From: Mycobacterium europaeum
GTDB taxonomy: Bacteria; Actinomycetota; Actinomycetes; Mycobacteriales; Mycobacteriaceae
Length of the DNA stretch: 64,000 bases
Assembly: GCF_002102155.1 (NCBI RefSeq)
Contig: NZ_LQOU01000064.1
Location: 62,001-126,000, forward strand
Direction of reading: 5' to 3'
The notes beneath the pieces are model-generated. The model saw nothing but the letters and a program-made list of their open reading frames with translations, ran no database searches and was not told the DNA's origin. Position numbers and translations under genes: made by a program. This document shows positions 7,719-16,248 of this stretch, one piece after another (position 1 is the stretch's first letter; the number at the start of each line of letters is the position of its first letter).

Positions 7719-9232
7719 CACAACCCGACCGCGCTCGCCGCGGACTCCGCGGTGCTCCAGCGCCGGAGTTGTTCGCCGGGCGCCCAGGTGGAATGAGTTC
7801 CGCTGGAAATACGCTCCGGCAGTTGAATTTTGCAGACCGGGCCGTCGGCCAAACGCCCGGCATCAAAGACGACGCAATAGGAGGCGTCGGCGTTCATGTC
7901 GGTGGTCAGGGTGACCAGGTAGCCGTCGTCCTCCCCGGTGGCACCGCGCCGCGGCGCCATCGCCGTCTCGCTGCCGTAGACCCCGTCGCCGAACGAGAAT
8001 GCCTGTTGGCCTCCGGTGCGCAGATCGTGTTTGACGAGCCCGTCGAAGAGGAACCAGCCCGGTTTGCCGGTGGCGGCATAGGCGTAGCGGTAGTCGCTTG
8101 CGGCAAAGTCGGGGTTGATGGTCCCGAACTCGGTGACCGACTCCGACAATCGCTCTTCGCGCACGGCGCCGGTGGCCAGGTTGAAACGCCACCGGTGCAG
8201 CCGCGACTGCAGGCGATCGAGTGCCAGGAACCGGAACAGCTTGTCCCACTTGGTTCCACCGTTGTCCACCGGCGAAGGATCGCCCTCGAAGAAACCGTCG
8301 AGCACGATCTCGTCACCGTCCTCGTAGGCGTTGACGAAGTGCAACACGAACGTCGGGTCCGCCTCGAACCATCGGACGTCCCCGGTTCCGCCGCGGCGGG
8401 GCAGGACCGCGAAACGCGACGGCATGTCGGGATAGAACCGCGGCAGGTGCACGTCCTGCTCGAGCAGGACCGGGTCCCAGAACAACGGAAAGTCGTTGAG
8501 AATCACGTAGTTCTCGGTGAAGGCCATGTCGTGCGGCAGCCGCGGCCCGGGCAGGGGGATGTCGACGTAGTGGACGAGTTCGCCGGTCTGGTCGACCACA
8601 CCGTAGCGCAGGTACGGGTCCCGCTTGCTGTAGTTGAAGAACAGCAGTTCACCGGTCTTGGTGTCCACCTTCGGGTGCGCGGACACACCCCAATCGGTCG
8701 GGAAGCGCCCGTTCCAGGTCTCCTTGCCCAGGGTTTCGCCCGAACGGGGATCGACCCGGTAGAGGTCGCCGCACTGGTAGAAGCTGGTCAGCGCGACGCC
8801 GCGGTGGACGATGACGTCGGTGCTCGACGCGTCCTTCATCCGGGTGCGGGCGCCCCAGCCGTCCTCGCGCTTGGCCAACTGCACGGGCTCGGCCAGTCCC
8901 GGCCACAGTGGCTCACCGGCTTCGTTCTCCGCCAGGAAGCCGTCGGTGCGGATAAAACGGTTGCGGTAGAAGGCTTTTCCGTCGCGGAATCCGACGATGT
9001 GCAGCATCCCGTCGCCGTCGAACGGGTGATAGGTCTTCAGGGCGGGATGCAGCGGGTTTTCGGTGTTGCGCAGGTAGATGCCGTCCAGGTCGCGCGGGAT
9101 CTCCCCTTCGACGGCGGTGAGGTCGTCGGCGTTCCACTCGGTGGTCTGGGGACGCCACGGCCCGGTCCGGTAGGGGTGGTCGTCGTCTTCGGGCAGCGTG
9201 GACAGGAACTTGCCGACGAGCTCAACGTCCAT
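7718..9232 (-). CDS. carotenoid oxygenase family protein (Rv0913c-like)
   Basis: The 504-residue seven-bladed propeller non-heme iron oxygenase has conserved blocks GIYLRNTENPLHP, HPFDGDGMLHIV, GVSAHPKVD, LPHDMAFTENY, LHFVNAYEDGDEIVLDGF and a C-terminal SSGTHSTW, which supply the four Fe(II)-binding His residues. Relatives cleave carotenoids or stilbenes at a central double bond. I place the start at 9232 (MDVELVGKFL), one base after the thiolase stop; an upstream in-frame TTG/ATG series would add nine residues and overlap the thiolase. It is the middle gene of a minus-strand thiolase-oxygenase-VOC operon. The natural substrate cannot be inferred. Confidence 0.9.
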   Translation of the reverse strand: MDVELVGKFLSTLPEDDDHPYRTGPWRPQTTEWNADDLTAVEGEIPRDLDGIYLRNTENPLHPALKTYHPFDGDGMLHIVGFRDGKAFYRNRFIRTDGFLAENEAGEPLWPGLAEPVQLAKREDGWGARTRMKDASSTDVIVHRGVALTSFYQCGDLYRVDPRSGETLGKETWNGRFPTDWGVSAHPKVDTKTGELLFFNYSKRDPYLRYGVVDQTGELVHYVDIPLPGPRLPHDMAFTENYVILNDFPLFWDPVLLEQDVHLPRFYPDMPSRFAVLPRRGGTGDVRWFEADPTFVLHFVNAYEDGDEIVLDGFFEGDPSPVDNGGTKWDKLFRFLALDRLQSRLHRWRFNLATGAVREERLSESVTEFGTINPDFAASDYRYAYAATGKPGWFLFDGLVKHDLRTGGQQAFSFGDGVYGSETAMAPRRGATGEDDGYLVTLTTDMNADASYCVVFDAGRLADGPVCKIQLPERISSGTHSTWAPGEQLRRWSTAESAASAVGL

Positions 9233-9233
9233 C

Positions 9234-10460
9234 TCACGCGCCCTCTGCCGCGCCGACAACGAAACTCACGGTGGTGGCGGTGCTGCCGCCGAAATTGAGG
9301 GTGCCGAACTTCCGCGCCCCCTCGACCTGATACTCGCCGGCCGCGCCGCTGACCTGTTTGGCCGCGTCGAGCAGCATGCGCACGCCGGAGGCGCCGACCG
9401 GGTGGCCGCCGCCGATGAGGCCGCCACTGGGATTGATCGGCAGCCGGCCGCCGATCTCGATCTCGCCGTTTTCGATGGCCTTCCAGGACTCGCCGGGGCC
9501 GGTCAACCCGATGTGGTCGATGGCCAGGTACTCGCTGGGGGTGAAACAGTCGTGCACCTCGTAGCCGTCGAGGTGGTCGAGGGTCAGCCTGGCGCGCCGC
9601 AACGCGTCGTGCACGGCGGTCCGCACGTGCGGAAGGATGTAGGGGTCGTCCGCGGCCCGGTCCAGCTTCTGCCGCAGGCCCAGCCCCACCGTCCGGTGCC
9701 CCCAACCCTCGATGCGGCCGATCGGGCGCGCGTCGGGGTGATCGCGCAGATAAGCGTCGCCGACCAGAACCAATCCCGCCGCGCCATCGGTCATTTGGCT
9801 GCAGTCGAAGCGCCGCAACCGCCCCTCGGTGATCGGGTTGGTGGCGTCGTCGTCCGTGATGGGGTCGGGGACCGCCCAAGCACGGGTCTGGGCGTTGGGG
9901 TTACGCCGCGCGTTGGCGAAGTTCAGCTGCGCGACGGCGCGCAGGTGGGTGTCGTCCAGGCCATAGCGCCGGTCGTATTCGTCGGCGACGGCGGCGAACA
10001 TCGACGGCCACAGGTAGCGCGCGCCGGCCCCCTCGTGACCGGTCCACGCGGCCGCACCCAGGTGTTGCGCCGCGGTGTCACCGGGCACGGTTTTCTCGAG
10101 CTCGATGCCCACCACCAGCGCGGTGTCATAGGCGCCGGACCGCAGATCGGCCATCGCGGACAGTGCGGCGACGCTGCCCGACGCGCACGCCGCCTCGTGC
10201 CGGGAGGCCGGGGTGTCCCAAAGATCGGGGCAGACCGTCGCGGGCATCGCCCCGAGGTGACCCTGGCGGGCGAACATCTCCCCGAAGGCGTTCGCCACGT
10301 GCACCACTTCGATGTCGGCGGCGTTGACCTTGGCCGAGGCCAGCGTCGCCTCGACGATCTCGGCGGTCAGGGCGGCGAAGTCGCGGCCCTCTTTGGTCAG
10401 GTTGCGGGCGAAATCGGTTTGGCAACCGCCCAGGATCCACACACCGGCCGAGCCATCCAT
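9234..10460 (-). CDS. thiolase-family protein, SCP-x/lipid-transfer type (Rv0914c-like)
   Basis: The 408-residue thiolase fold has the acylation Cys at C92 in HEAACASGSVA and the His-containing GGLIGGGHPVGASG block near residue 345. The C-terminus reads KFGTLNFGGSTATTV, so the second catalytic Cys (CxG) of degradative thiolases is replaced. This is the pattern of SCP2/lipid-transfer thiolases and of sterol side-chain thiolase-like proteins, so retro-aldol or thiolytic activity on bulky acyl-CoA is possible. It is the first gene of the operon with the carotenoid oxygenase and VOC genes, with a leaderless promoter. Membership in a lipid or terpenoid degradative route is inference. Confidence 0.85.
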   Translation of the reverse strand: MDGSAGVWILGGCQTDFARNLTKEGRDFAALTAEIVEATLASAKVNAADIEVVHVANAFGEMFARQGHLGAMPATVCPDLWDTPASRHEAACASGSVAALSAMADLRSGAYDTALVVGIELEKTVPGDTAAQHLGAAAWTGHEGAGARYLWPSMFAAVADEYDRRYGLDDTHLRAVAQLNFANARRNPNAQTRAWAVPDPITDDDATNPITEGRLRRFDCSQMTDGAAGLVLVGDAYLRDHPDARPIGRIEGWGHRTVGLGLRQKLDRAADDPYILPHVRTAVHDALRRARLTLDHLDGYEVHDCFTPSEYLAIDHIGLTGPGESWKAIENGEIEIGGRLPINPSGGLIGGGHPVGASGVRMLLDAAKQVSGAAGEYQVEGARKFGTLNFGGSTATTVSFVVGAAEGA

Positions 10461-11111
10461 ACGCCGCAGGCTACTCCTGGACGGCCTCGCCGTTGAGGCG
10501 TATCCGCGAGCGGCTCATGGTCCGGCCCTTGGCGCAAATGAGGGCGGCCCCGTCGGCTCTCGGGCTGAACCGACGGGACCTAGGCGAACGCGAAGGCCGG
10601 CCGACGCGTGCGCCTCTCATGGAACATTGCCCCGTACCGCGGCAAACAAACATGCGGACTCGACTCGGTGCCCATGCCACGCGGCGCCATCGACGAGCTC
10701 GGTGTCGCCGGATCGCGGCGTCGCGGCGGCCCGTTGTTTGCGGCCGCCTGCCCGATCGGTCGTTGAGACTCCCCGCCAAGCGGCGACGATAGGCGGGCTT
10801 CGATCAGCTTGCCGCCCAGATCATTACGACACTCGTCGTCGCCCTCCGTGACGGGCCGCGCGCCCGGGCAACCGGGGGCGTCGCCGGCCCCGGTGCGCAT
10901 CGCAGGGTGTTCTCGAGACACACGTCGGGTCATGCGGCTGCGCCGTCGACCGGAACACGCGCAAGAGGAGCGGGGACCGGCTGCGTTGCGACACGATCAC
11001 GGATACGTACCTATCGCTGCATCACTAGTCACAACAGCCGCTCTGATCACTATCGTCACATGAGCCAACTGCGGACGTCAATGCGGTGTCCTGCCGCTCG
11101 AAAGGTGTTAC
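10461..11111. other. 651-bp region with no convincing gene
   Basis: Open frames exist on both strands here, but they are Arg/Pro-rich overlapping frames typical of GC-rich spacer and match no family I know. The stretch sits where M. tuberculosis carries PPE14/PE7 and marks the left edge of the accessory block. It must contain the promoter of the DUF4185 gene, but I could not single one out. Confidence 0.5.
10468..10473 (-). promoter_or_regulatory. -10 element TAGCCT of the thiolase operon (leaderless)
   Basis: On the minus strand TAGCCT is separated by 7 nt from the ATG at 10460. Confidence 0.45.
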
Positions 11112-12587
11112 ATGTCGGCGATTCTTCGAAGTGTGTCGCTATCGATGGCGTCGGCGGCCGCTGTCGGACTCGTCTACGTGGTCGGCCCCGCACCGTCGGC
11201 CAATGCCACGCCGTGCGGCGCGCCGGAGGCGAACGTCGAGCCACCCGCCGCGCCGCCGGCGATGCCCGCACCCCAGCCGGTCGTCCAGCCGCCCACCGGG
11301 CGCAGACCCAGCCACACCAACGACCAGGCGCCGCTGCCCAAGCTGGGGCCGCTGATCTCGTCGTTCCTCAAGCCGGCGATCCCACGGCAGGTCGCCCCGA
11401 TGAGACCGCAGGCCGAGGTGCTACCGCCCGGGCCCAATCCGCCGGTCCCCGCCCTCCCGCAGCCGCCGAACGCCGGTCAGTTGCAGCCCAACGCGGCCCC
11501 GGTCCCGCCGCCGCAACCCGCGCCGGCGCCGCCCCCCTCGATCGCGGGGGCGCCGACGTCGCTGGTCGACTGGGTGACCGGACCCGACGGGCCCAACAAG
11601 ACTCTGCAGCGCTTCAGCATCTCCGGTACCGACCTCGGGATCGCCTGGGACAACGGAGATCCCGCGAATCGTCAAGTGCTCATGGCCTTCGGTGACACCT
11701 TCGGCTACTGCAGGGTCAAGGGCCAGCAGTGGCGTTACAACACGCTCTTCCGCAGCTCGGACCGTGATCTGTCGCACGGCATCCACATCGCCGACGGCAT
11801 CCCCAACGACCGGTACTCCGGTTCACCCGTGTGGGCGCCGAACCTGTCCAAGCAGGTCGTCAACACCATCCATAAGGCAGCACACGAGACCGGGATCATT
11901 CCGACCGCCGCCATCTCGCTCGGCAGGACGCAGTACATGAGCTACATGTCCATCCGGCAGTGGGGTCGCGACGGCGAATGGTCGACGAACTACTCGGCGA
12001 TCGCGCGGTCCAACGACAACGGCCAGAACTGGGGGATCTTCCCCACCTCGATCCGCACCGCCTCGGCGGATGCCATCCCGGGGGCCGGGTTCACCCCCGG
12101 GAACGAGAACTTCCAGATGGGTGCCTTCATGAAGGGCAACGACGGCTACCTCTACCAGTTCGGGACTCCGTCGGGACGCAGCGGCGCGGCCTTCCTGTCG
12201 CGGGTGCCCCCGGGTCAGCTGCCCGACCTCACCAAGTACCAGTACTGGAACGGCGACGAAGGCGGTCGCTGGGTTCCCAACAATCCGGGCGCGGCCACGC
12301 CGATCTTCCCGGGTCCGGTAGGCGAAATGTCGGCCCAGTACAACAACTACCTCAAGCAATATCTGGTGCTCTACACCAACGGCGGCAGCAACGACGTGGT
12401 GGCCCGCACCGCGCCGACCCCACAGGGACCGTGGAGCCCGGAGCAACCGCTGGTGTCATCGTTCTCGATGCCCGGTGGCATCTACGCGCCGATGATCCAC
12501 CCCTGGTCGTCCGGCCGGGACCTGTACTTCAACCTGTCGCTGTGGTCGGCCTACGACGTGATGCTGATGCACACCGTGTTGCCCTAA
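11112..12587 (+). CDS. secreted DUF4185-domain protein with Pro-rich linker (possible GH183-type arabinanase)
   Basis: The 491-residue protein has a signal peptide (about 1-34, ending near SANATPC), a Pro/Ala-rich linker (about 40-150) and a DUF4185 domain from about 155 to the end, marked by NRQVLMAFGDTFGYC, YSGSPVWAPN and IYAPMIHPWSSGRDLYFNLSLW. DUF4185 proteins form a five-bladed propeller, and some members have been described as endo-D-arabinanases (family GH183) acting on mycobacterial arabinan. A cell-wall-remodelling role is therefore a reasonable hypothesis; it is not shown by this sequence. The Pro-rich spacer suggests the domain is held away from the membrane or within the cell wall. 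A leading Met-Ser-Ala start fits the signal peptide. Confidence 0.82.
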   Translation: MSAILRSVSLSMASAAAVGLVYVVGPAPSANATPCGAPEANVEPPAAPPAMPAPQPVVQPPTGRRPSHTNDQAPLPKLGPLISSFLKPAIPRQVAPMRPQAEVLPPGPNPPVPALPQPPNAGQLQPNAAPVPPPQPAPAPPPSIAGAPTSLVDWVTGPDGPNKTLQRFSISGTDLGIAWDNGDPANRQVLMAFGDTFGYCRVKGQQWRYNTLFRSSDRDLSHGIHIADGIPNDRYSGSPVWAPNLSKQVVNTIHKAAHETGIIPTAAISLGRTQYMSYMSIRQWGRDGEWSTNYSAIARSNDNGQNWGIFPTSIRTASADAIPGAGFTPGNENFQMGAFMKGNDGYLYQFGTPSGRSGAAFLSRVPPGQLPDLTKYQYWNGDEGGRWVPNNPGAATPIFPGPVGEMSAQYNNYLKQYLVLYTNGGSNDVVARTAPTPQGPWSPEQPLVSSFSMPGGIYAPMIHPWSSGRDLYFNLSLWSAYDVMLMHTVLP

Positions 12588-12594
12588 TCGTGAT

Positions 12595-12640
12595 CGTGTC
12601 GCACCCCGAATAGTCGGTATACGTGTCGCACCCTGAATAG
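12595..12640. repeat. pair of 19-nt direct repeats (18/19 identical)
   Basis: cgtgtcgcaccccgaatag at 12595-12613 recurs as cgtgtcgcaccctgaatag at 12622-12640, start to start 27 nt. Repeated short motifs in this arrangement resemble the subterminal repeats of IS21-type ends or a tandem operator. No transposase is adjacent. Confidence 0.55.
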
Positions 12641-12670
12641 AGCGGGGACTAGCGAGAGAGGAGATCGACG

Positions 12671-12811
12671 ATGATCACCTTCGACAACCCGGCCACGTCG
12701 ACCGCCGGCAAGCCACGGCGACCAGACATCGAGGTACGTATCGAGGGCGTGCGTCGCAGGGATGGCGCCCTCCGGCTGGGCATCATGCTCGACGGGCGGA
12801 TGGCGACCTAA
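12671..12811 (+). CDS. 46-residue orphan protein
   Basis: The ORF begins at an ATG preceded by a strong purine-rich ribosome site (GAGAGAGGAG about 6 nt upstream) and ends in TAA. The product is basic with Arg-rich patches (KPRRPDIEVRIEGVRRRDG) and ends in a short hydrophobic stretch. I do not recognise it. The strong ribosome site, and the direct repeats just upstream that could be an operator, argue that it is translated, but it could be the head of a gene truncated by an old insertion. Confidence 0.4.
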   Translation: MITFDNPATSTAGKPRRPDIEVRIEGVRRRDGALRLGIMLDGRMAT

Positions 12812-12859
12812 CCCACGGCGTCAGCCGCCGGCCGCACCGGTCGGGGCAAGATGTAACGC

Positions 12860-13093
12860 GTGAGTTGGGCCAAGCGCGAGGCGAAGGCGCTCGCGGATAC
12901 GGTGCTGACGGGCGATGCGCTCCTGGCTGAGCTCGAAGACTATATCCGCGTGCACAATCCGCAATTGACGGACGTTCGGCTGGAGCGGGCGACCCCGACC
13001 GAGGAATACGACCACAACGTGGAGCCGCCCCGGCGCTGGTATGTGGTGACCTACCTGGCCGACGACGGCGAGGGGTACGGGATCAAGCCTTAA
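12860..13093 (+). CDS. 77-residue hypothetical protein
   Basis: This small acidic protein starts from GTG (MSWAKREAKALADTVL). It has an N-terminal helix with alternating charged and aliphatic residues, then a predicted beta region (RRWYVVTYLADDGEGYG). No family is recognised. Codon usage looks genuine, with GC-rich third positions. It lies alone between the orphan 46-residue gene and the convergent DUF4193 gene. Confidence 0.55.
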   Translation: MSWAKREAKALADTVLTGDALLAELEDYIRVHNPQLTDVRLERATPTEEYDHNVEPPRRWYVVTYLADDGEGYGIKP

Positions 13094-13243
13094 GCGTTGG
13101 CAACGCTGCACCAAAAATCGATGACTTCCTGCGATCGCTCGCTGCCCGCCAGTCTGCAACCGGCGCCTACAAGACCGACCCTCGCAAGGCCTGGACTAAC
13201 TCCTCGGGCCCAGCCACGCCGGCTCTTGATGAATCGAGGGTGG

Positions 13244-13537
13244 CTAGGCGCATTCTGCACAGATGGGTTGGGCAGCGATGTTGCTGGCGAGTCGATTTTT
13301 GTGCTGCACGAGAAAGCAACGGGTGCAGATGAATTCGTCGACTTGCGGGGGAAGAACCTGGGTTTGAAGTACCTCGCCGGAGAGGTCGGCGCCGGGAAGT
13401 TCGACGGGGTCTGCGGTGTCAATGTCCTCGTCGAGGAGCGAATCCTGGCCGAGGTCACGCGCGGGGCGCAGTGCGTTGAGTGAATCCTCCTCCGGGGCTT
13501 CGGGATTGGATCGCGGTGTGTCGTAATCGGTTGCCAT
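13244..13537 (-). CDS. DUF4193 family protein with CxxC pairs (divergent paralogue)
   Basis: The 97-residue protein starts MATDYDTPRSNPEAPEEDS, the hallmark opening of DUF4193 proteins such as Rv2699c. The middle has LPGADLSGEVLQTQVLPPQVDEF and the C-terminus carries two Cys pairs, CTRC and CAEC, probably one Zn-ribbon site. Most mycobacteria have a single conserved copy; this one follows the acyl-AMP ligase gene by 43 bp on the same strand and looks divergent, so I infer a second, accessory copy. The function of the family is unknown. Confidence 0.85.
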   Translation of the reverse strand: MATDYDTPRSNPEAPEEDSLNALRPARDLGQDSLLDEDIDTADPVELPGADLSGEVLQTQVLPPQVDEFICTRCFLVQHKNRLASNIAAQPICAECA

Positions 13538-13580
13538 GTTGACTCACTTTTCGCAAACGTGAAATATGAAACTTCTGAGT

Positions 13581-15446
13581 TCATTCTCGGCTGGCGTTGA
13601 ATCGCCCGGCGAGGTAATCAGCCCGGCAGGCGTTTCGGGCCAATTTGCCGCTAGTGGTGCGCGGTATCGTGCCGGCGGCCACGAGTCTGATGTCGGCAAC
13701 GCGGATGTGATGCTGTCGTGCGATCGCGGCGCGCACGGCGTCGAGGATCGGGGCTGGGTCTGCGCGGCCGGCACCGGCTGCACGTTCGGCCACGATGACG
13801 ACTTGCTCTGTGGTGTTGACGCTGGACGATTCCACCACGTCGCGGGGAACGGAAAACGCCGCGACGTATCCGCTGCGGACGGCGGCTGAGGCGTCGCTGA
13901 CCGTGGTTTCGATGTCGTGGGGGTAGTGGTTGCGGCCGTCGATGATGATGAGGTCTTTGATCCGCCCGGTCAGATAGAGTTCGCCGTCGATGTAAACGCC
14001 GAGGTCGCCGGTTGCCAGCCAGCATGCGTTGTCTGGGGCACCCTCGGCGTGGCTGCCGTGTTCTAGTCGCGATCGCAGCTTGTTCGCGAATACGCGCTGT
14101 GTTTCGTCTTCGCGTCCGAAGTATCCGTGGCCAATGTTATTGCCGTGCAACCAGATTTGCCCGACCGTGCGGTCGGTGACCTCGGCCCCGTCTGGGTCGG
14201 TGATCACCGCCCACTGATTGGGGATCGGTTGGCCACACGAGACGTGGGAGACCGAGCCTGGTGTTGTCGCGGCGACGGGGACTGCGCGGCCGGCGCCGAG
14301 CTGCTCACGGTCCAAATAGATCGCACTGGCTTTGGCATCTTGGGCGATGCTGGCCACCGAGAGGGTCGCTTCCGCCATTCCGTAGGACGGCTTGATCGCC
14401 GTGGCCGGCAGACCGTAGGGCGCGAAGGCTTTGGTGAATTTGTCGATGGCCGACATCGTCACCGGTTCGGATCCGTTGAGCAGGCAGACGACGTTGCTCA
14501 GGTCGAGGGAATCGCCTTGTGGGGGGAGACCGCGTTCGGCGGCCAGTTCGAAGGCGAAGTTCGGTGCGGCCGCAAACGTCCGCCCGTAGCGCCCTTCAGC
14601 GCCCAGCTGCTTTATCCATCGGTAGGGCCGCCGGAGGAAGGCCATGGGGTCCATCAGTGTGATGGATTCCCCGAACAGTGCGGGGAACATGATCATCATC
14701 AGGCCCATGTCGTGATACAGGGGGAGCCAGCTCACGCTGCGGATCTTCAGGTCTAGTCCGCCTGCGAGGATCATCTGTATGACGTTGGTGCAGACGGCGC
14801 GATGGGTGATCTCCACCCCGGCCGGTGTGCGCGTCGATCCGGAGGTGTACTGCAAATACGCGACATCATCGCTATCACGCGTCACGTCAGAAAATGCCGC
14901 TCCCAATGTTTGCGGCACTGCATCGGCGGCGATCAATCGCGGGCGCTGCGGGGGTGGCAGGGCTCTCATGAAGCTGCGGATCGACTCGGCGGCCCCGGTG
15001 GTGGTCAAGACTGCGGCGGGTCGAGCGTCTGCCAACACCGCCGCTAACCGCTCGGCGTGCCCAGACAGAGCCGGCGCAAAGAGCGGGACCGCCACGTTGC
15101 CGGCGTGGATTGCGGCGAAGAATGCCGTTACGTAGTGCAAACCTTGTGGGGCGACGATCGCCACCCGGTCGCCCTGCGAGGTGACTTGTTGCAAGCGAGC
15201 ACCAATCGCGCGCACTTGCGACCATAGAGCGTTCCAGCTTAGATCCACGGCCAGCCCGTCCTGCTCCCTGGCGTAGTCGATGAAGCGGTACGACCGTTCG
15301 TCGCCGAAAGCCGCCCGATTGCGGTCGAGGAATGACGTCAGGGTCACCCCATCAGGCAGCGCAATAGTGCCATCGGCAAGAACATAATCTGCGATGTCGC
15401 CGATTGCAGTTCCAATACCGTTGTGCACCAATGGGTTCTCGACCAC
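13581..15446 (-). CDS. fatty acyl-AMP ligase (FadD/FAAL type)
   Basis: The 621-residue adenylating enzyme has the P-loop YTSGSTRTPAGVEITH (about 205-220), the A5 block PSYGMAEATLSVAS, the hinge TGDLG and GRIKDLIIIDGRNHYPHDIE, and the C-terminal PRTTSGKLARNACR with the catalytic Lys. The overall pattern is that of FadD32/FadD23-like FAALs, which make acyl-adenylates and hand them to a polyketide synthase or carrier protein. No polyketide synthase is nearby, so its partner must be elsewhere. It is divergent from mmpS-mmpL, suggesting supply of a lipid that MmpL exports. The GTG start at 15446 is preceded by a TATATT -10, consistent with a leaderless mRNA. The gene is visibly less GC-rich than its flanks. 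Confidence 0.88.
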   Translation of the reverse strand: MVENPLVHNGIGTAIGDIADYVLADGTIALPDGVTLTSFLDRNRAAFGDERSYRFIDYAREQDGLAVDLSWNALWSQVRAIGARLQQVTSQGDRVAIVAPQGLHYVTAFFAAIHAGNVAVPLFAPALSGHAERLAAVLADARPAAVLTTTGAAESIRSFMRALPPPQRPRLIAADAVPQTLGAAFSDVTRDSDDVAYLQYTSGSTRTPAGVEITHRAVCTNVIQMILAGGLDLKIRSVSWLPLYHDMGLMMIMFPALFGESITLMDPMAFLRRPYRWIKQLGAEGRYGRTFAAAPNFAFELAAERGLPPQGDSLDLSNVVCLLNGSEPVTMSAIDKFTKAFAPYGLPATAIKPSYGMAEATLSVASIAQDAKASAIYLDREQLGAGRAVPVAATTPGSVSHVSCGQPIPNQWAVITDPDGAEVTDRTVGQIWLHGNNIGHGYFGREDETQRVFANKLRSRLEHGSHAEGAPDNACWLATGDLGVYIDGELYLTGRIKDLIIIDGRNHYPHDIETTVSDASAAVRSGYVAAFSVPRDVVESSSVNTTEQVVIVAERAAGAGRADPAPILDAVRAAIARQHHIRVADIRLVAAGTIPRTTSGKLARNACRADYLAGRFNASRE

Positions 15447-15810
15447 GACGAGCAGAATATAGCTACGCTAACGATTTGCACCTATCGAACGGTCGTGAAA
15501 ACCATCACAGTCACCGCGGCGCGATGTTGGGGGAAACCCCAGTCGTGGCGAAGCATCGACACACGGTTCCATGCATTCGAGAAAGCGAAAGGGCCACTGT
15601 GGCAGACGATTCTCGGGCTGCTGCCGGGCCCAAGACGATCCGCGGTGCCAGTCCCGTGCTGCGGTCGCCTGCGAGGTCCCACTGGCGGGCTGCGCGGCCA
15701 TACTGTACAGTCTGACGCGGCGACGGAACCCGAGTTCCGCCCTATCGAAAAGGGGCGCGTTCGGAGTAACTGCTGCCGGCGCGAACCGGGCAGACGTCAG
15801 GGGAAAGAAC
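15447..15810. promoter_or_regulatory. divergent FAAL / mmpS control region with two palindromes
   Basis: This 364-bp spacer holds no credible gene. On the mmpS side are a 10-nt perfect palindrome, ACTGTACAGT (15702-15711), and a second inverted repeat, CGGAAC-4-GTTCCG (15724-15739), both 70-110 nt before the mmpS start. They are good candidates for the binding site of the TetR-type repressor encoded after mmpL. On the FAAL side TATATT (minus strand, 15456-15461) fits a -10 element. Confidence 0.5.
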
Positions 15811-16248
15811 GTGTTTCGAATGTTGAAAAGGGCGTGGATGCCACTGCTCCTCGCAGTCGTGATCGCCTTAGGCGGTTACGCGGTTGTGCGCATTCGCGAC
15901 ACCTTCGGCGCCAATGCGGCTATAGGTTCCGGCGAGGCGAATGCCGATAATACGAAACCCTTTAATCCCAAGCACATTACGTATGAGATAACCAGCGCGA
16001 CGGGTGGCACAGTGAACGTCAACTACTTAGATGAGAATGGTCAGCCGCACCTTGTCGATGCCGCGCCGTTGCCGTGGGCGTACACGATCGTGACGACGCT
16101 GCCGTCGATGTCGGCCAACATCGTGGCTCAGGGCGCTACCGATGTGAACGCTCTGCGGTGCCGGGTGATCGTTGATGGTCAGGTGCGTGATGATCGGCGC
16201 AGCGACGAGTACCAGCCGTTCATCTACTGCTTGGTGAAAGCCGTATGA
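15811..16248 (+). CDS. MmpS family accessory membrane protein
   Basis: The 145-residue protein has one N-terminal transmembrane helix (about 8-27, after MLKRAW) and an exported beta-sandwich domain with the family sequence NPKHITYEI, VNYLDENGQPHLVD, ALPWAYTI-like and CRVIVDGQVRD; two Cys residues probably form a disulfide. MmpS proteins work with the adjacent MmpL transporter in lipid or siderophore export (MmpS4/S5 type). I chose the GTG at 15811 because an AGGGGAAAG ribosome site stands just before it; the frame is open much further upstream but without credible sequence. The stop overlaps the mmpL ATG by 4 nt. Confidence 0.9.
   Translation: MFRMLKRAWMPLLLAVVIALGGYAVVRIRDTFGANAAIGSGEANADNTKPFNPKHITYEITSATGGTVNVNYLDENGQPHLVDAAPLPWAYTIVTTLPSMSANIVAQGATDVNALRCRVIVDGQVRDDRRSDEYQPFIYCLVKAV

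Noticed and set aside
7769..9298. Long plus-strand open frame antisense to the carotenoid oxygenase gene (509 codons)
   Set aside because: It is the mirror of a well-supported gene on the other strand and reads as low-complexity Val/Gly/Arg/Gln sequence without domain motifs, as GC-rich third positions produce.
10471..10779. 102-codon minus-strand frame upstream of the thiolase
   Set aside because: Very Arg-rich, no ribosome site, no family match, and overlapping frames on the other strand are just as long.
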